Shown here: one piece after another, positions 50,640-58,700 of the stretch
Layout of the letters: each line of letters begins with the position of its first letter
How positions within the stretch are numbered: position 1 is the first letter of the stretch
NCBI GenBank assembly: GCA_911728455.2
Contig: OU452232.1
Span: 62,001-126,000 of the forward strand
Source: Marthasterias glacialis
Lineage: Eukaryota > Echinodermata > Asteroidea > Forcipulatida > Asteriidae
Direction: 5' to 3'
Length of the DNA stretch: 64,000 nt
Notes under the pieces: generated by a model
The model's database searches: none
What the model saw: the letters and a program-made list of their open reading frames with translations, nothing else
Told to the model about the DNA's origin: nothing
Made by a program: the position numbers and the translations under genes

Positions 50640-51010
50640 ATTGACTGCGCAAATCAATATGCATGTCAGGGCATCAGCGAACGTTGACCCTACACAGCCT
50701 GGTATCCTGCGTTGACTGCGCGGAAAACAATATGAAAGTCAGTGCCTCAGCAAACACGCAATCCTCGCAGCATTTAGGCACATAAGGAAACAGTCGTTGA
50801 GTATCACGTTCAAAATGGCAATTCTAACAGCAAATTTGATAGTGGGCTAAAAATCATCGATTTGGAGGACCTAAAATGATCGGGAGTACAATTAAATACA
50901 TTCTACATACATGTTCTATTTCTTCTGAAATACTTGGAGAAGCCAGTAGGCGATTTTCAAACAATTCTGTTGAGTCTTTGTTGTAATTTTGACAATTTTA
51001 TAACTGATTC
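50640..51010 (+). repeat. Dispersed repeat family R1, copy 3
   Basis: The longest copy of the family. It begins with a short direct duplication (CCTGCATTGACTGCGC at about 50634 and CCTGCGTTGACTGCGC at about 50707), then CATCAGCGAACGTTGAC, TTGGAGGACCTAAAATGATC, GAGTACAATTAAATACATT and GAGAAGCCAGTAGGCGATTT. Confidence 0.7.
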
Positions 51011-51051
51011 TTAAAAAATCCATTTGTTCACAATTCCTAACTATATCATGG

Positions 51052-51112
51052 ACTGGGGCGCTAGAACGACCGATAATGTCAAAATCTCAAAGAAGGAGTA
51101 CAGCGCCCCAGT
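51052..51112. mobile_element. 61-bp hairpin repeat, copy 2
   Basis: ACTGGGGCGCT and AGCGCCCCAGT form a perfect 11-bp inverted pair. The element is inverted relative to the copy at 45666. Confidence 0.75.
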
Positions 51113-51123
51113 TACTGGCTCTT

Positions 51124-51735
51124 ACGCTGGACTACCTCTGCTTCTTGGCAACTATGAAGGCTCATAATGTGACATCAACTTTCGAATTGAGACTTACATT
51201 GTTTGCCAAAATGTTTCACTCAATGATCTCTTGGTCAGTGCTCTCGAGTCTCGAGTAGATTAGATCCGCGATGCAATGACTTATTTTGGTGGGATTTTTT
51301 GAAAAATCTCAGCGCTGATACAGACACATTCAAACATCGTCGGAGCCATGATGGTTGCTGTTGCACATGCGCACTGTACACCACTATGACCTGTATTCTA
51401 GTCTTTGTACCAGCAGTCTTCTTGTGACTTTTAATTTGAAGTGATGACGTATAGGTTCCAAGGGCTTTACACCGTGTGCATGCACAACAGCAACCATCAT
51501 GGCTCTGATTCTGATGATGTTTGAATGTGTTGGTATCAGCACTGAGATTTCTCATAAAATTCCACGAAAATGAATCATTGCATCTCGGATCTAATGTACT
51601 TCAGACTCTTGGGCAATGACCAAGATATCATCAAGAAAAAAACTGGTGCTAAAAAATGCAAGTCTCATTTCAAAGTTGTTGTCACATTGTGGGTCAAAGC
51701 ATTCGTAGGACCAAGAAGCAGTGGTAGTCCAGCGC
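51124..51735. mobile_element. Foldback MITE, GCTGGACTACC family, copy 2
   Basis: ACGCTGGACTACCTCTGCTT at the left end pairs with AAGCAGTGGTAGTCCAGCGC at the right end. Inward pairs include AATGTGACATCAACTTTCG against its inverse, AGACACATTCAAACATCGTC against its inverse, and GCCATGATGGTTGCTGTTG against CAACAGCAACCATCATGGC. The arms are about 280 bp and about 80 percent alike by eye; there is no coding frame. Confidence 0.75.
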
Positions 51736-51844
51736 ATGGGGCTAGTTGCAGGGCAATTGTGTGTCAAGGAATTTCACATTTTGCAAACAGAACAGTGAGC
51801 ATTTTGCACGTGAGTGTAAGTGAAAGAGTCTAAAAAGATGCAAG

Positions 51845-51977
51845 GAGGGCATTTTGCCTCAGAAACGTGTTCCTTTTTTTTTTTAAAGAGCCACAGTTGG
51901 ACACTCGGTATACGGTTTTGACGGCTTTGTGTTCAGAACCTTGTCGGAGTGCAATGGAGTCAAGTGTTGTCTGTACA
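51845..51977 (+). repeat. Dispersed repeat family R2, copy 2
   Basis: It carries GGACACTCGGTATACGGTTT and GGAGTGCAATGGAGT, the inverse of 50190-50340, and abuts the perfect palindrome at 51978. Confidence 0.65.
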
Positions 51978-52051
51978 GAAAATACAAAACAAAGTTGGGC
52001 TGTATCTGTCACACGTGTGACAGATACAGCCCAACTTTGTTTTGTATTTTC
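51978..52051. repeat. Perfect 74-bp palindrome without a loop
   Basis: GAAAATACAAAACAAAGTTG is followed by GGCTGTATCTGTCACAC and then by its exact reverse complement, starting GTGTGACAGATACAGCC and ending at GTATTTTC. There are 37 bp per arm, no mismatch and no spacer; the centre is between 52014 and 52015. Confidence 0.97.
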
Positions 52052-53605
52052 ACGCAAAATTAAACCAAACTACGTACCATCAATGATACCACATAAAACC
52101 AAACTACACTTGCACATGTTAATTTAATAGTTGTTGCTTTCTACCTCGACAGTTTTAAGTCCCATACTCTAGGTCCGCTCAGAACACATGTGTCGACTTT
52201 AAGTTCCAGTTTATTTGACATTTCGTATCGACAAGAGAGGGCGCTATTAATGAAGTTTGTTTCATGAGTCCAATGTGCACCACATTTCAATGTATTCATA
52301 CGCCACATGAACATGGTGCGACTTTTATAAGAATGGAGGGACAAAACTTAACACTGAGACGTTCACTTTCACAATGAAGCACGTGTTAATAAGAATACTC
52401 CCTGTACCGAAAGGGATAAGTTCCTTAGTTTTAAGTATCAGGCAATAAAACCCGTCAGGCCTATCATGAGATTAACAATCTAAAATGCACAAAACGTCAT
52501 ATTTTGACTTTCCTGCAAATTCAGCACAATTTATAAAATAAGCCGTTATTAATACTGGACACAAACCATTCACCATCCTTGGTTACGCAGACGGTAATTT
52601 GCCAATGGTAAATAATTGACTGAAATTAACACTAACAGATTAATGGAGCTCCTGACCAGCTGCTCTGATCTCTAACACCAGACAATGACATTAGGCCTAC
52701 ACTATAATGCCTACTAATTAGTAGAATGATTTTACTACGAGATAAATATTATAACAGAATGCATTAATGAGAAAATACGATTTGATAATATTCTCTTGAT
52801 TAAAGTACAGTTGATATTGTTGTTGTGTATTATTTTTTTTAAGATCATTGTTATGGATTTGTTTGACATTGAGGAGCTAGGGTAAAGGTTTAGGGTGACA
52901 AGAGGGTGCACCAATCTTTTCTCGGGAGGAGGGGGGCACCTCTGATCAATTGAAACTGTAGTTTCTGTTTGCATCAAAGATCGTATTGCACCGTCACGCT
53001 TTTGCTAGTTTGAACCTCCAAAGCGAGGCTGAAAAGTAGAAATAGTGGCCATTGTAAACAATCATGAACGACTTAGAATTAGGCCTGAAATGATGTATTG
53101 TCTTTACTGTTGCTGACACTAAATGACGGCCAAAGCATCAAAGGTGGTACCCGGCTTAATAAAGAGGCCTATTCACACGGATAGCTACATGTAGGCCTTT
53201 GTGCAATTGTAGAAAATAAGTTGTTTTATGTTTTACGGTGAACAATGGCATTTGGAGAGGATCAAGGTACGCGTTGTGTTTTAGTAGAACCAAGTCAACA
53301 TTAAACCCATGCGTTGAGTTCAAACATCAGTCATTTTAAGCCCATTACGGTCTCTTACTGTCACAAAATGAACATTTATTCTGAATTGTTTTTGCTCTGA
53401 AAAAGAAGCCCCGGATTGTTGCTGTTGTCTAATTAGCTACATGAAAATTCAACATCGAAAGATGGTATCGGTGTGAAGGGTGCATCCTTGTGCCCGACTT
53501 GTCGTTCATGCTCAAATGTTTATGCGCAGAGCTCGTAAACTTCGCTACAAAACAATTTAAATCACCCACGGTACTTTTTCCCCCAGTTTTCTAAGTTATT
53601 TATAA
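52052..53605. other. Left flank of the DIRS-order element, no gene recognised
   Basis: No coding frame with motifs. Two patches resemble the right flank in direct orientation: 53013-53123 with 59008-59112 (CCTCCAAAGCGAGGCTGAA, TGATGTATTGTCTTT, CTGACACTA), and 52465-52500 with 59572-59610 (CAATCTAAAATGCACAAAAC). These patches are probably a dispersed repeat present on both sides. Confidence 0.5.
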
Positions 53606-53717
53606 TTTCTCCACTAAACCCTAGAATCGACCCCTCTCTGCTTTAATAGAATAATTAAACACATCAAACGGTAATTTGCATTGCGTTGGTCTTGTTTCGC
53701 ACCTAAATGCACAATTT
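53606..53717 (-). repeat. Split direct repeat B2 (3' end of the element)
   Basis: 112 bp identical to B1 at 54386-54497. Its outer end (53606, sequence TTTCTCCACTAAACCC on the plus strand) should be the 3' terminus of the element, because the equivalent base of B1 abuts A2. Confidence 0.9.
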
Positions 53718-53984
53718 TTTATTAAGTAAATCCTCTTTAACTTTACTCATAACTTAACCTAGTTATATAAACCGATTCTTAACAGTTACAAGTTAATGTT
53801 TCCCCTTTACAGTGCAGTGTTCCTTTTGAACTGAGTGTAATGTCTAGCACAATAATTATGATATTGGCCTAACCTTGAAATCCGGTCATGATAGTAGCCG
53901 GCCACGAAAACTCTAAACCCATTGGGAAATGAGAACGTGGTTTGGCCCCAAGCTTGCTATCTCATGCCAACCTGGACTGGATTT

Positions 53985-54183
53985 ATATGCTTATATGCAT
54001 GTGTATAAACAAACATACACACACCTACATACACATGTACATACATACATACATACACATACACGTACACATACATATACATACACATACACATATACAT
54101 ATACATAAATATGTATACATATACATACACACATACATACATATACATACACATACATATATACATATACATATACATATATA
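53985..54183. repeat. (CATA/CACA)n microsatellite in the A2-B2 spacer
   Basis: About 200 bp of ACATACATACACATATAC-type sequence, nearly all alternating purine and pyrimidine. It lies between A2 and B2, where such elements usually have little sequence. It produces meaningless His/Ile/Tyr-rich frames on both strands. Confidence 0.95.
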
Positions 54184-54237
54184 TTTGGTGATTTATTATT
54201 ATTGATATTTATTAATTATTTGTTTACTTATTTACTT

Positions 54238-54386
54238 GTTTTTAAACGTCTTGTCTGTGGTGCAAACCAACGTGAAGTGAGCTCACGCCACACCCTACAC
54301 CCCTCAAACACATTCCTTATTACGTAACGTGGAGAAACCAAATATATGCTAATTCACTGAGGGCGTTCAACCGCACATATTATTGT
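54238..54386 (-). repeat. Split direct repeat A2
   Basis: 149 bp identical to A1 at 58552-58700 (GTTTTTAAACGTCTTGTCTG through CGCACATATTATTGT). Its outer end meets B1 at 54386, giving the joined-ends junction that these elements carry internally. Confidence 0.93.
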
Positions 54387-54497
54387 TTCTCCACTAAACC
54401 CTAGAATCGACCCCTCTCTGCTTTAATAGAATAATTAAACACATCAAACGGTAATTTGCATTGCGTTGGTCTTGTTTCGCACCTAAATGCACAATTT
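54386..54497 (-). repeat. Split direct repeat B1
   Basis: 112 bp identical to B2. It starts 20 bp after the stop codon of the recombinase gene. Confidence 0.93.
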
Positions 54498-54517
54498 GAA
54501 GTTTAAAGTCAGGGAAT

Positions 54518-55585
54518 CTACAATCCCAAGGATTGGGACACTGAAAGGAGCTTAGAAAAATCTTCTTTGATGTAGCCATCTTTGGCCGACTCTGATTTCC
54601 ACCTTCCATGCCTTTTAAATAGCCTGCCTGTAACTCCGGCTTTAGCCGCCTCTGTGGCACCCCCTGCTCTAAGGCTGTGTACACAGTATTTTGAGATGTC
54701 ACCAACGATTGGCTTGAGAGCTCCCATTATATTCTCTCGCACTGTGGTATAGCACATTGGTTTGTTAACTTTTCTTAGCTTATAACCTTGCTTTGTGGCG
54801 GTTAAGTTCCTAAATACGTAAGACTCTTCGCTAGGTAATTGTATCATTTCTATATATTTTTCTAGTAATTTTACGGGGCAGGCTTTTGAAGAAAGCCTTG
54901 CTATTACTACGTGATGGCCATCTCTATAGATATCCGTTTTGCTCGACGGGATAAATACCGACAAATGGGAATTGTCAAATGCTAGATGACCCTTCTTGAT
55001 GTGTGAAAGTTCGTCAAACCGAAGGAAACCTGCAAAAGCAACTAAACACATTGCCACTGTTCTTATAGCTAAGAGGTTATCGGTTGATAGATCCGCACAG
55101 TAGTATTCATACATCTTTACAAGAATATCTGCAGAGATTGGCTCTTTCTTGGAAACCGGGGTTGCCAACTTCCGTTTGACACCTTCGACAGCTTGTTGAA
55201 CTAGGGATGAAGAACACGGGTCAGAGCAACCTGCCATTTTATGCGCCCAAGCAATTGCTGAACATGCTTTGATTATGGGTGACGGGGTTTTGGCTGTGTG
55301 AGCGACGTGAATAAGATACAAAGATACGTAGTAGGGTTCTGCTGGTAACTTCGATAAACCATATATGCCAGCCCATGTGCACCATTTGCTAAACGCGTAT
55401 CCATATTGCTTTTTGGTGGAATCTGCTCTTGAATTCATTATAACATCTGGTAGCTCCGCTGCCAGCTTTTCCAGTTCTTTGTGTTGCTCTGCCTCGTGTC
55501 CTTTGCCAGCCCATATTCCGCTCTGGAAGATAATCTGTAAATTTTTTAATAAAATGTCTTCAGTAATTCTTAACAAATTATCCAC
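54518..55585 (-). CDS. Tyrosine recombinase of the DIRS-order element
   Basis: It cuts and rejoins DNA through a covalent phosphotyrosine, and is thought to insert the circular cDNA into the genome. Counting from the GTG at 55585 (355 residues), the catalytic set is visible: Arg189 in FLRFDEL, Lys216 in SSKTDIYRDG, His303 and Arg306 in CVHSLRAGG, His326 in RHGRW, and the nucleophile Tyr338 in DGYIK. The N-terminal core-binding part carries SRADSTKKQYGYAFSKW (residues 52-68). There is no ATG at the open start; the first internal one is Met50. Upstream, the same frame continues as MSYSRKERNEFIAMFIRDTA (from 55705), but TGA (55613) and TAG (55595) interrupt it, so the protein may start at Met50 or the N-terminus may be broken. 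The catalytic domain is complete. Confidence 0.92.
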   Translation of the reverse strand: MDNLLRITEDILLKNLQIIFQSGIWAGKGHEAEQHKELEKLAAELPDVIMNSRADSTKKQYGYAFSKWCTWAGIYGLSKLPAEPYYVSLYLIHVAHTAKTPSPIIKACSAIAWAHKMAGCSDPCSSSLVQQAVEGVKRKLATPVSKKEPISADILVKMYEYYCADLSTDNLLAIRTVAMCLVAFAGFLRFDELSHIKKGHLAFDNSHLSVFIPSSKTDIYRDGHHVVIARLSSKACPVKLLEKYIEMIQLPSEESYVFRNLTATKQGYKLRKVNKPMCYTTVRENIMGALKPIVGDISKYCVHSLRAGGATEAAKAGVTGRLFKRHGRWKSESAKDGYIKEDFSKLLSVSQSLGL

Positions 55586-55612
55586 ATTTAGTAACTATAA
55601 GTACCGGTACCA

Positions 55613-55705
55613 TCAAAGCTCCGTGTAGTTGATTCCAGCTAAGATTGCTGTGTCCCTAATAAACATAGCTATGAACTCGTTTCTCTCTTTCCTACTGTAG
55701 GACAT
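55613..55705 (-). pseudogene. Possible severed N-terminus of the recombinase frame
   Basis: Thirty codons from ATG 55705, in the same frame as the recombinase and between it and the RT-RNase H stop. It reads like protein (RKERNEFIAMF, DTAILAGINYTEL) and ends at TGA 55613. A TAG at 55595 follows before the recombinase frame opens. It could be the real start of the recombinase, cut off by two stops, or chance. Confidence 0.3.
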
Positions 55706-55760
55706 TTCTCTTTTCAACCTATCTTAGTTGAACAGAAGCTTTCTTTGCTTTAGTGCCGCC

Positions 55761-57602
55761 TTAAAACTGCAATCTGATTGCTAGTATAGCACTTCTGGCT
55801 ATCTGGCTAACGAACTGTTCGTTATCTCCCCTGCCTCTTGCAAACATACCAGGAAAATACGGGAATTCCTGAATCTCTTTAACTCCAACTATAGGAGTTT
55901 TTCCATCTGGAAACAGAATTGGCCAAAACGGGGCAGAGTACCACTTTGGACAAATAATAGATCCAGAAGCGTGTGTACAGTTCATATGAAAAATTACTCT
56001 TGGCATAAGGTGGATTGGGGGCACTATCCAATTATTTTCGTTTGACCAGTCAACTGTAAATGCATCTATGGTTTCACACCCAGGGTTCCAAAATCTTGAG
56101 TTGAATCGAGGAAGTTTGGTATTATAATATGAGGCGAATCTGTCGATGGTGTGTGGTCCCCACACTTCTTCGATTTGATTGAACAAGGTATCTGAAACGG
56201 ACCAATCGTCAGTGTCTACGATCTTACTGATATAGTCTGCCCTTTCGTTCATTGTTCTTGGTACCCACTCTATTTCTAGGGAAATGTTTTGTCTCAAGCA
56301 AAAACTAAAAATATCTAGGGCGATATTTTGGAGATCTTCCTTCATACTACCGTTAGTAATTATCTTAGCTACTGCTTGATTGTCTGTGAACCATTTCACC
56401 CTGTGCTTCGCCAACTTCTTTACAAATGATAACATCACCATTTCTACGGCCTTGAGTTCTCTCCAGGTTGAACTTCTAACTTTCTCAATGTGGTCCCACT
56501 GTCCATGAGCACATTCATCTGATACATCTACGACATAACCACCGTACCCTGAGCTGCTTGCGTCTGAATATACTACTCTTGAGGCTGAATGCTTTGGTTC
56601 TATTGTTTGTTTGTTCAATGTTTGAATATTTTTCAACCAGAATTTCAGTTCCCCCATCGCCTGACTCGACACTGAGACAGAAGAACCCCAATTTTTTCTG
56701 GATTCTATACAAACATGTAAGGCTTTAGTCATGAGATTAGTTATGTTTCCCACTGCAAGGCTTGTAGAAATTATCTTGCCCGCGACACTGGCCAATGCTC
56801 TCGCCTTTACTTTTGAACTGTCTTCACTTTTGCTCTGAAGGATTCCTAAGATGCCTCGGTAAATATCATTGATTCTTCGTTCAGGTACCTTGAATGACCC
56901 CAAGTTTAGATCTACCTCGTATCCTAGCCACTCTAGTGTTTTGACTGGCTCCCATTTTGACTTTTGTTCATTTGGTACAAACCCCGATGCCCCAAGATCA
57001 GCTTTTATATTTTCGCTAGCTGTACATGCTTCGGAATAACTCCTACCATATCCTAGACCATCATCTAGATATACTACAATGGCCTTTCCTTCGCTCCTCC
57101 ATTTTTTCACCAAAGGTCTAACTACTTTTGTAAATATGAATGGAGCAGAGCTAAGGCCAAATGGGAGGCACTTAAATCTAAAGTATGTTGTCTTTCCTCC
57201 AAATTGCCAGGCAAAACCCAAGAATTTTCTGTGAATTGGGTGTATGTCCACATGGTGATAACCTGATTTAAGGTCAAATTTAAACATGAAACCCCCTTTC
57301 CGCAGAAAGTTTTGGGCAGTACGCAAGTCCTCGTACTTTACTGATTGTTTTCGGATGCATCTGTTCACCAGCCGCAAGTCTAGTATAAGACGTTTTTTCC
57401 CATTCTGTTGTACTGATACTGTGAGAGGGTTGACAATGTGTGGAAGAGAGGAACATACTTCGACCGAGTCCAAATTTAATAGATCTAAAATTGCTTCTGT
57501 TACAAAGGCATGATGAGTAATGGCAGACTTATTGTTCTTTGAAACCTGCGCTGGAGGGCACTCGTAAAATGGAATCGTATAACCGTTAGCAATGGTTTCC
57601 AT
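55761..57602 (-). CDS. Reverse transcriptase-RNase H of the DIRS-order element
   Basis: 613 residues from ATG 57602. Reverse transcriptase: KFDLKSGYHHVDI with catalytic Asp110, LPFGLSSAPFIFTKV (146-160), and the YLDD box (178-181). RNase H: Asp347 in VYSDASS, Glu382 in WRELKAVE, Asp407 in WFTDNQAV, Asp456 in ERADYIS. The C-terminal part (WGPHTIDRFASYYNTKLPRF, then DAFTVDWSNENNWIVPP) is the conserved tail seen in DIRS-order polyproteins. The open frame reaches upstream of the ATG (WQKIGTPEFIMETIANGYTI), and this pre-ATG part is conserved in the family. The natural protein therefore probably starts in the preceding frame and enters this one by a -1 shift or across a one-base loss. It makes cDNA from the element RNA. 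Confidence 0.93.
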   Translation of the reverse strand: METIANGYTIPFYECPPAQVSKNNKSAITHHAFVTEAILDLLNLDSVEVCSSLPHIVNPLTVSVQQNGKKRLILDLRLVNRCIRKQSVKYEDLRTAQNFLRKGGFMFKFDLKSGYHHVDIHPIHRKFLGFAWQFGGKTTYFRFKCLPFGLSSAPFIFTKVVRPLVKKWRSEGKAIVVYLDDGLGYGRSYSEACTASENIKADLGASGFVPNEQKSKWEPVKTLEWLGYEVDLNLGSFKVPERRINDIYRGILGILQSKSEDSSKVKARALASVAGKIISTSLAVGNITNLMTKALHVCIESRKNWGSSVSVSSQAMGELKFWLKNIQTLNKQTIEPKHSASRVVYSDASSSGYGGYVVDVSDECAHGQWDHIEKVRSSTWRELKAVEMVMLSFVKKLAKHRVKWFTDNQAVAKIITNGSMKEDLQNIALDIFSFCLRQNISLEIEWVPRTMNERADYISKIVDTDDWSVSDTLFNQIEEVWGPHTIDRFASYYNTKLPRFNSRFWNPGCETIDAFTVDWSNENNWIVPPIHLMPRVIFHMNCTHASGSIICPKWYSAPFWPILFPDGKTPIVGVKEIQEFPYFPGMFARGRGDNEQFVSQIARSAILAIRLQF

Positions 57603-57619
57603 TATGAATTCGGGGGTTC

Positions 57620-57900
57620 CTATTTTTTGCCAAAAAAGGCGTGGCTTTTTAATCTGCCTGATACTTGAATTCCATGATTTCCCTCTTTCTGTTTGTATTC
57701 AGCGATCCGTTTCTCTACATCATTGTTTTCATAATTGATCGTTTCGATTGCCCTTTCGTTATACTCAACATTCCTAACTATATGTTTATTTACCCTAGAT
57801 ACTTGCTGAAGCTTGTTTGGCTGTGGTGTTACCCTGCTGGAATTGGTGCTGAAATTGGTGTTGTCTAACCGGACAGCTTTCTTTCCAATGCCCGAACTTT
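57620..57900 (-). CDS. Linker frame between Gag and reverse transcriptase (N-terminal Pol)
   Basis: This frame differs from both Gag and RT. It is open from 58150, but only the part after about 57900 looks authentic: NKLQQVSRVNKHIVRNVEYN, IETINYENNDVEKRIAEY, then IQVSGRLKSHAFFGKK and stop at 57620. The GRLK motif normally lies just before the W-QKI-P-F-GY-I-PF segment, which here is in the next frame. The switch point is the run of six T in GCCTTTTTTGGC. One extra T would join the frames; alternatively the ribosome slips -1. The true boundaries of this part are uncertain. Confidence 0.5.
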
Positions 57901-58496
57901 CCGCAGAAGAAGCAACTCCCTTTTCCTTGTCTGATATTCTGGCTCCCACGAAAAAGCTGGATAGGAGCAGTATTGACATGATTCTGAGGAGTAGACCAGT
58001 CTTTCTTGAATCTCTTTGGTGCTTGGTTGGTAGATTGCTTCTTCTTGATTTTCTTTGCTGCACGGGCTTCTGCTCTTTGGATTCTTTTTTCGTCATCCTC
58101 GTCCGATGCCAACTCGTTAGTTTCGTACTCTGAAACTGTGGCCCAGCCATGTTCGCTCTGCTCCGCTAGCTTGATCAGCTTCTGTCTAGCAGTGATGGCG
58201 TCCTTGGCCTTCTTTAGATTGGTTTCTACGCTGGCCGGGTCCTCGATGGCTTCACTTATTAGGATAGCGATGTTTTGATTGAACTCGAATTGCTTCTTGT
58301 TTCCTTCCCTTTTCCACTTCTTTTCCGGTACTGTGGAGATCTTTCGTTGCACTGCCTGAATCGTCTTCTGATTTTCCTGGTTGAATTCAGCTTTAGTAGC
58401 CTCCAGCGACTGCGAAAATGAGTTCTGCAGGTCCTTATGGCTCTCTCTAAATGCTCTTAAGATTTCTTCAAGATCTTCTTTCGTAGCAGCCGTCAT
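57795..58496 (-). CDS. Gag-like nucleocapsid protein with CCHC zinc knuckle
   Basis: The frame is open from 58655, but the first 53 codons lie largely inside repeat A1, so I prefer the internal ATG at 58496 (MTAATKEDLEEILRAFRESH), giving 233 residues. The N-terminal half is predicted to be helical (LEEILRAFRESHKDLQNSF; IAILISEAIEDPASVE). A charged segment (ELASDEDDEKRIQRAEARAA, then KKIKKK) follows. The C-terminal knuckle CFFCGKFGHWKESC has C195, C198, H203 and C208 counted from this Met. It probably packages element RNA. It ends with a Gln/Phe-rich tail at TAG 57795 and overlaps the Pol linker frame, which would need a +1 (or -2) shift or its own start. Confidence 0.85.
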   Translation of the reverse strand: MTAATKEDLEEILRAFRESHKDLQNSFSQSLEATKAEFNQENQKTIQAVQRKISTVPEKKWKREGNKKQFEFNQNIAILISEAIEDPASVETNLKKAKDAITARQKLIKLAEQSEHGWATVSEYETNELASDEDDEKRIQRAEARAAKKIKKKQSTNQAPKRFKKDWSTPQNHVNTAPIQLFRGSQNIRQGKGSCFFCGKFGHWKESCPVRQHQFQHQFQQGNTTAKQASASI

Positions 58497-58551
58497 TTTA
58501 GTTTCGACTTTTTGGGCTTTACTGAGTGATATTGGTGTAAGCCACGGAATA

Positions 58552-58700
58552 GTTTTTAAACGTCTTGTCTGTGGTGCAAACCAACGTGAAGTGAGCTCAC
58601 GCCACACCCTACACCCCTCAAACACATTCCTTATTACGTAACGTGGAGAAACCAAATATATGCTAATTCACTGAGGGCGTTCAACCGCACATATTATTGT
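58552..58700 (-). repeat. Split direct repeat A1 (5' end of the element)
   Basis: 149 bp identical to A2. Its outer base 58700 should be the 5' terminus: beyond it the two copies differ (GTCTTCAGC here, B1 in the other). Confidence 0.93.

Larger units (their letters stand above)
53606..58700 (-). mobile_element. PAT/Ngaro-like tyrosine-recombinase retrotransposon (DIRS order), 5095 bp
   Basis: Read on the minus strand the order is A1 (58700-58552), Gag, reverse transcriptase with RNase H, tyrosine recombinase, B1 (54497-54386), A2 (54386-54238), a 520-bp spacer, and B2 (53717-53606). B1 and A2 abut exactly, which is the split-direct-repeat plan of the PAT and Ngaro groups and differs from the inverted repeats of DIRS1. 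The A pair (149 bp) and the B pair (112 bp) look identical by eye, so the insertion is probably recent. There is no methyltransferase domain and no aspartic protease or DDE integrase. Integration by the recombinase leaves no target duplication, and none is seen. The frames are broken at two or three places, described under the genes. Confidence 0.9.

Noticed and set aside
53942-54205. Open frames rich in His/Thr/Ile or Met/Tyr/Val
   Set aside because: They are translations of the CATA/CACA microsatellite.
53606-58700. LTR retrotransposon or DIRS1-type assignment
   Set aside because: There is no aspartic protease or DDE integrase, the repeats are split direct and not LTRs or inverted, and no methyltransferase domain is seen, so PAT/Ngaro-like fits better.
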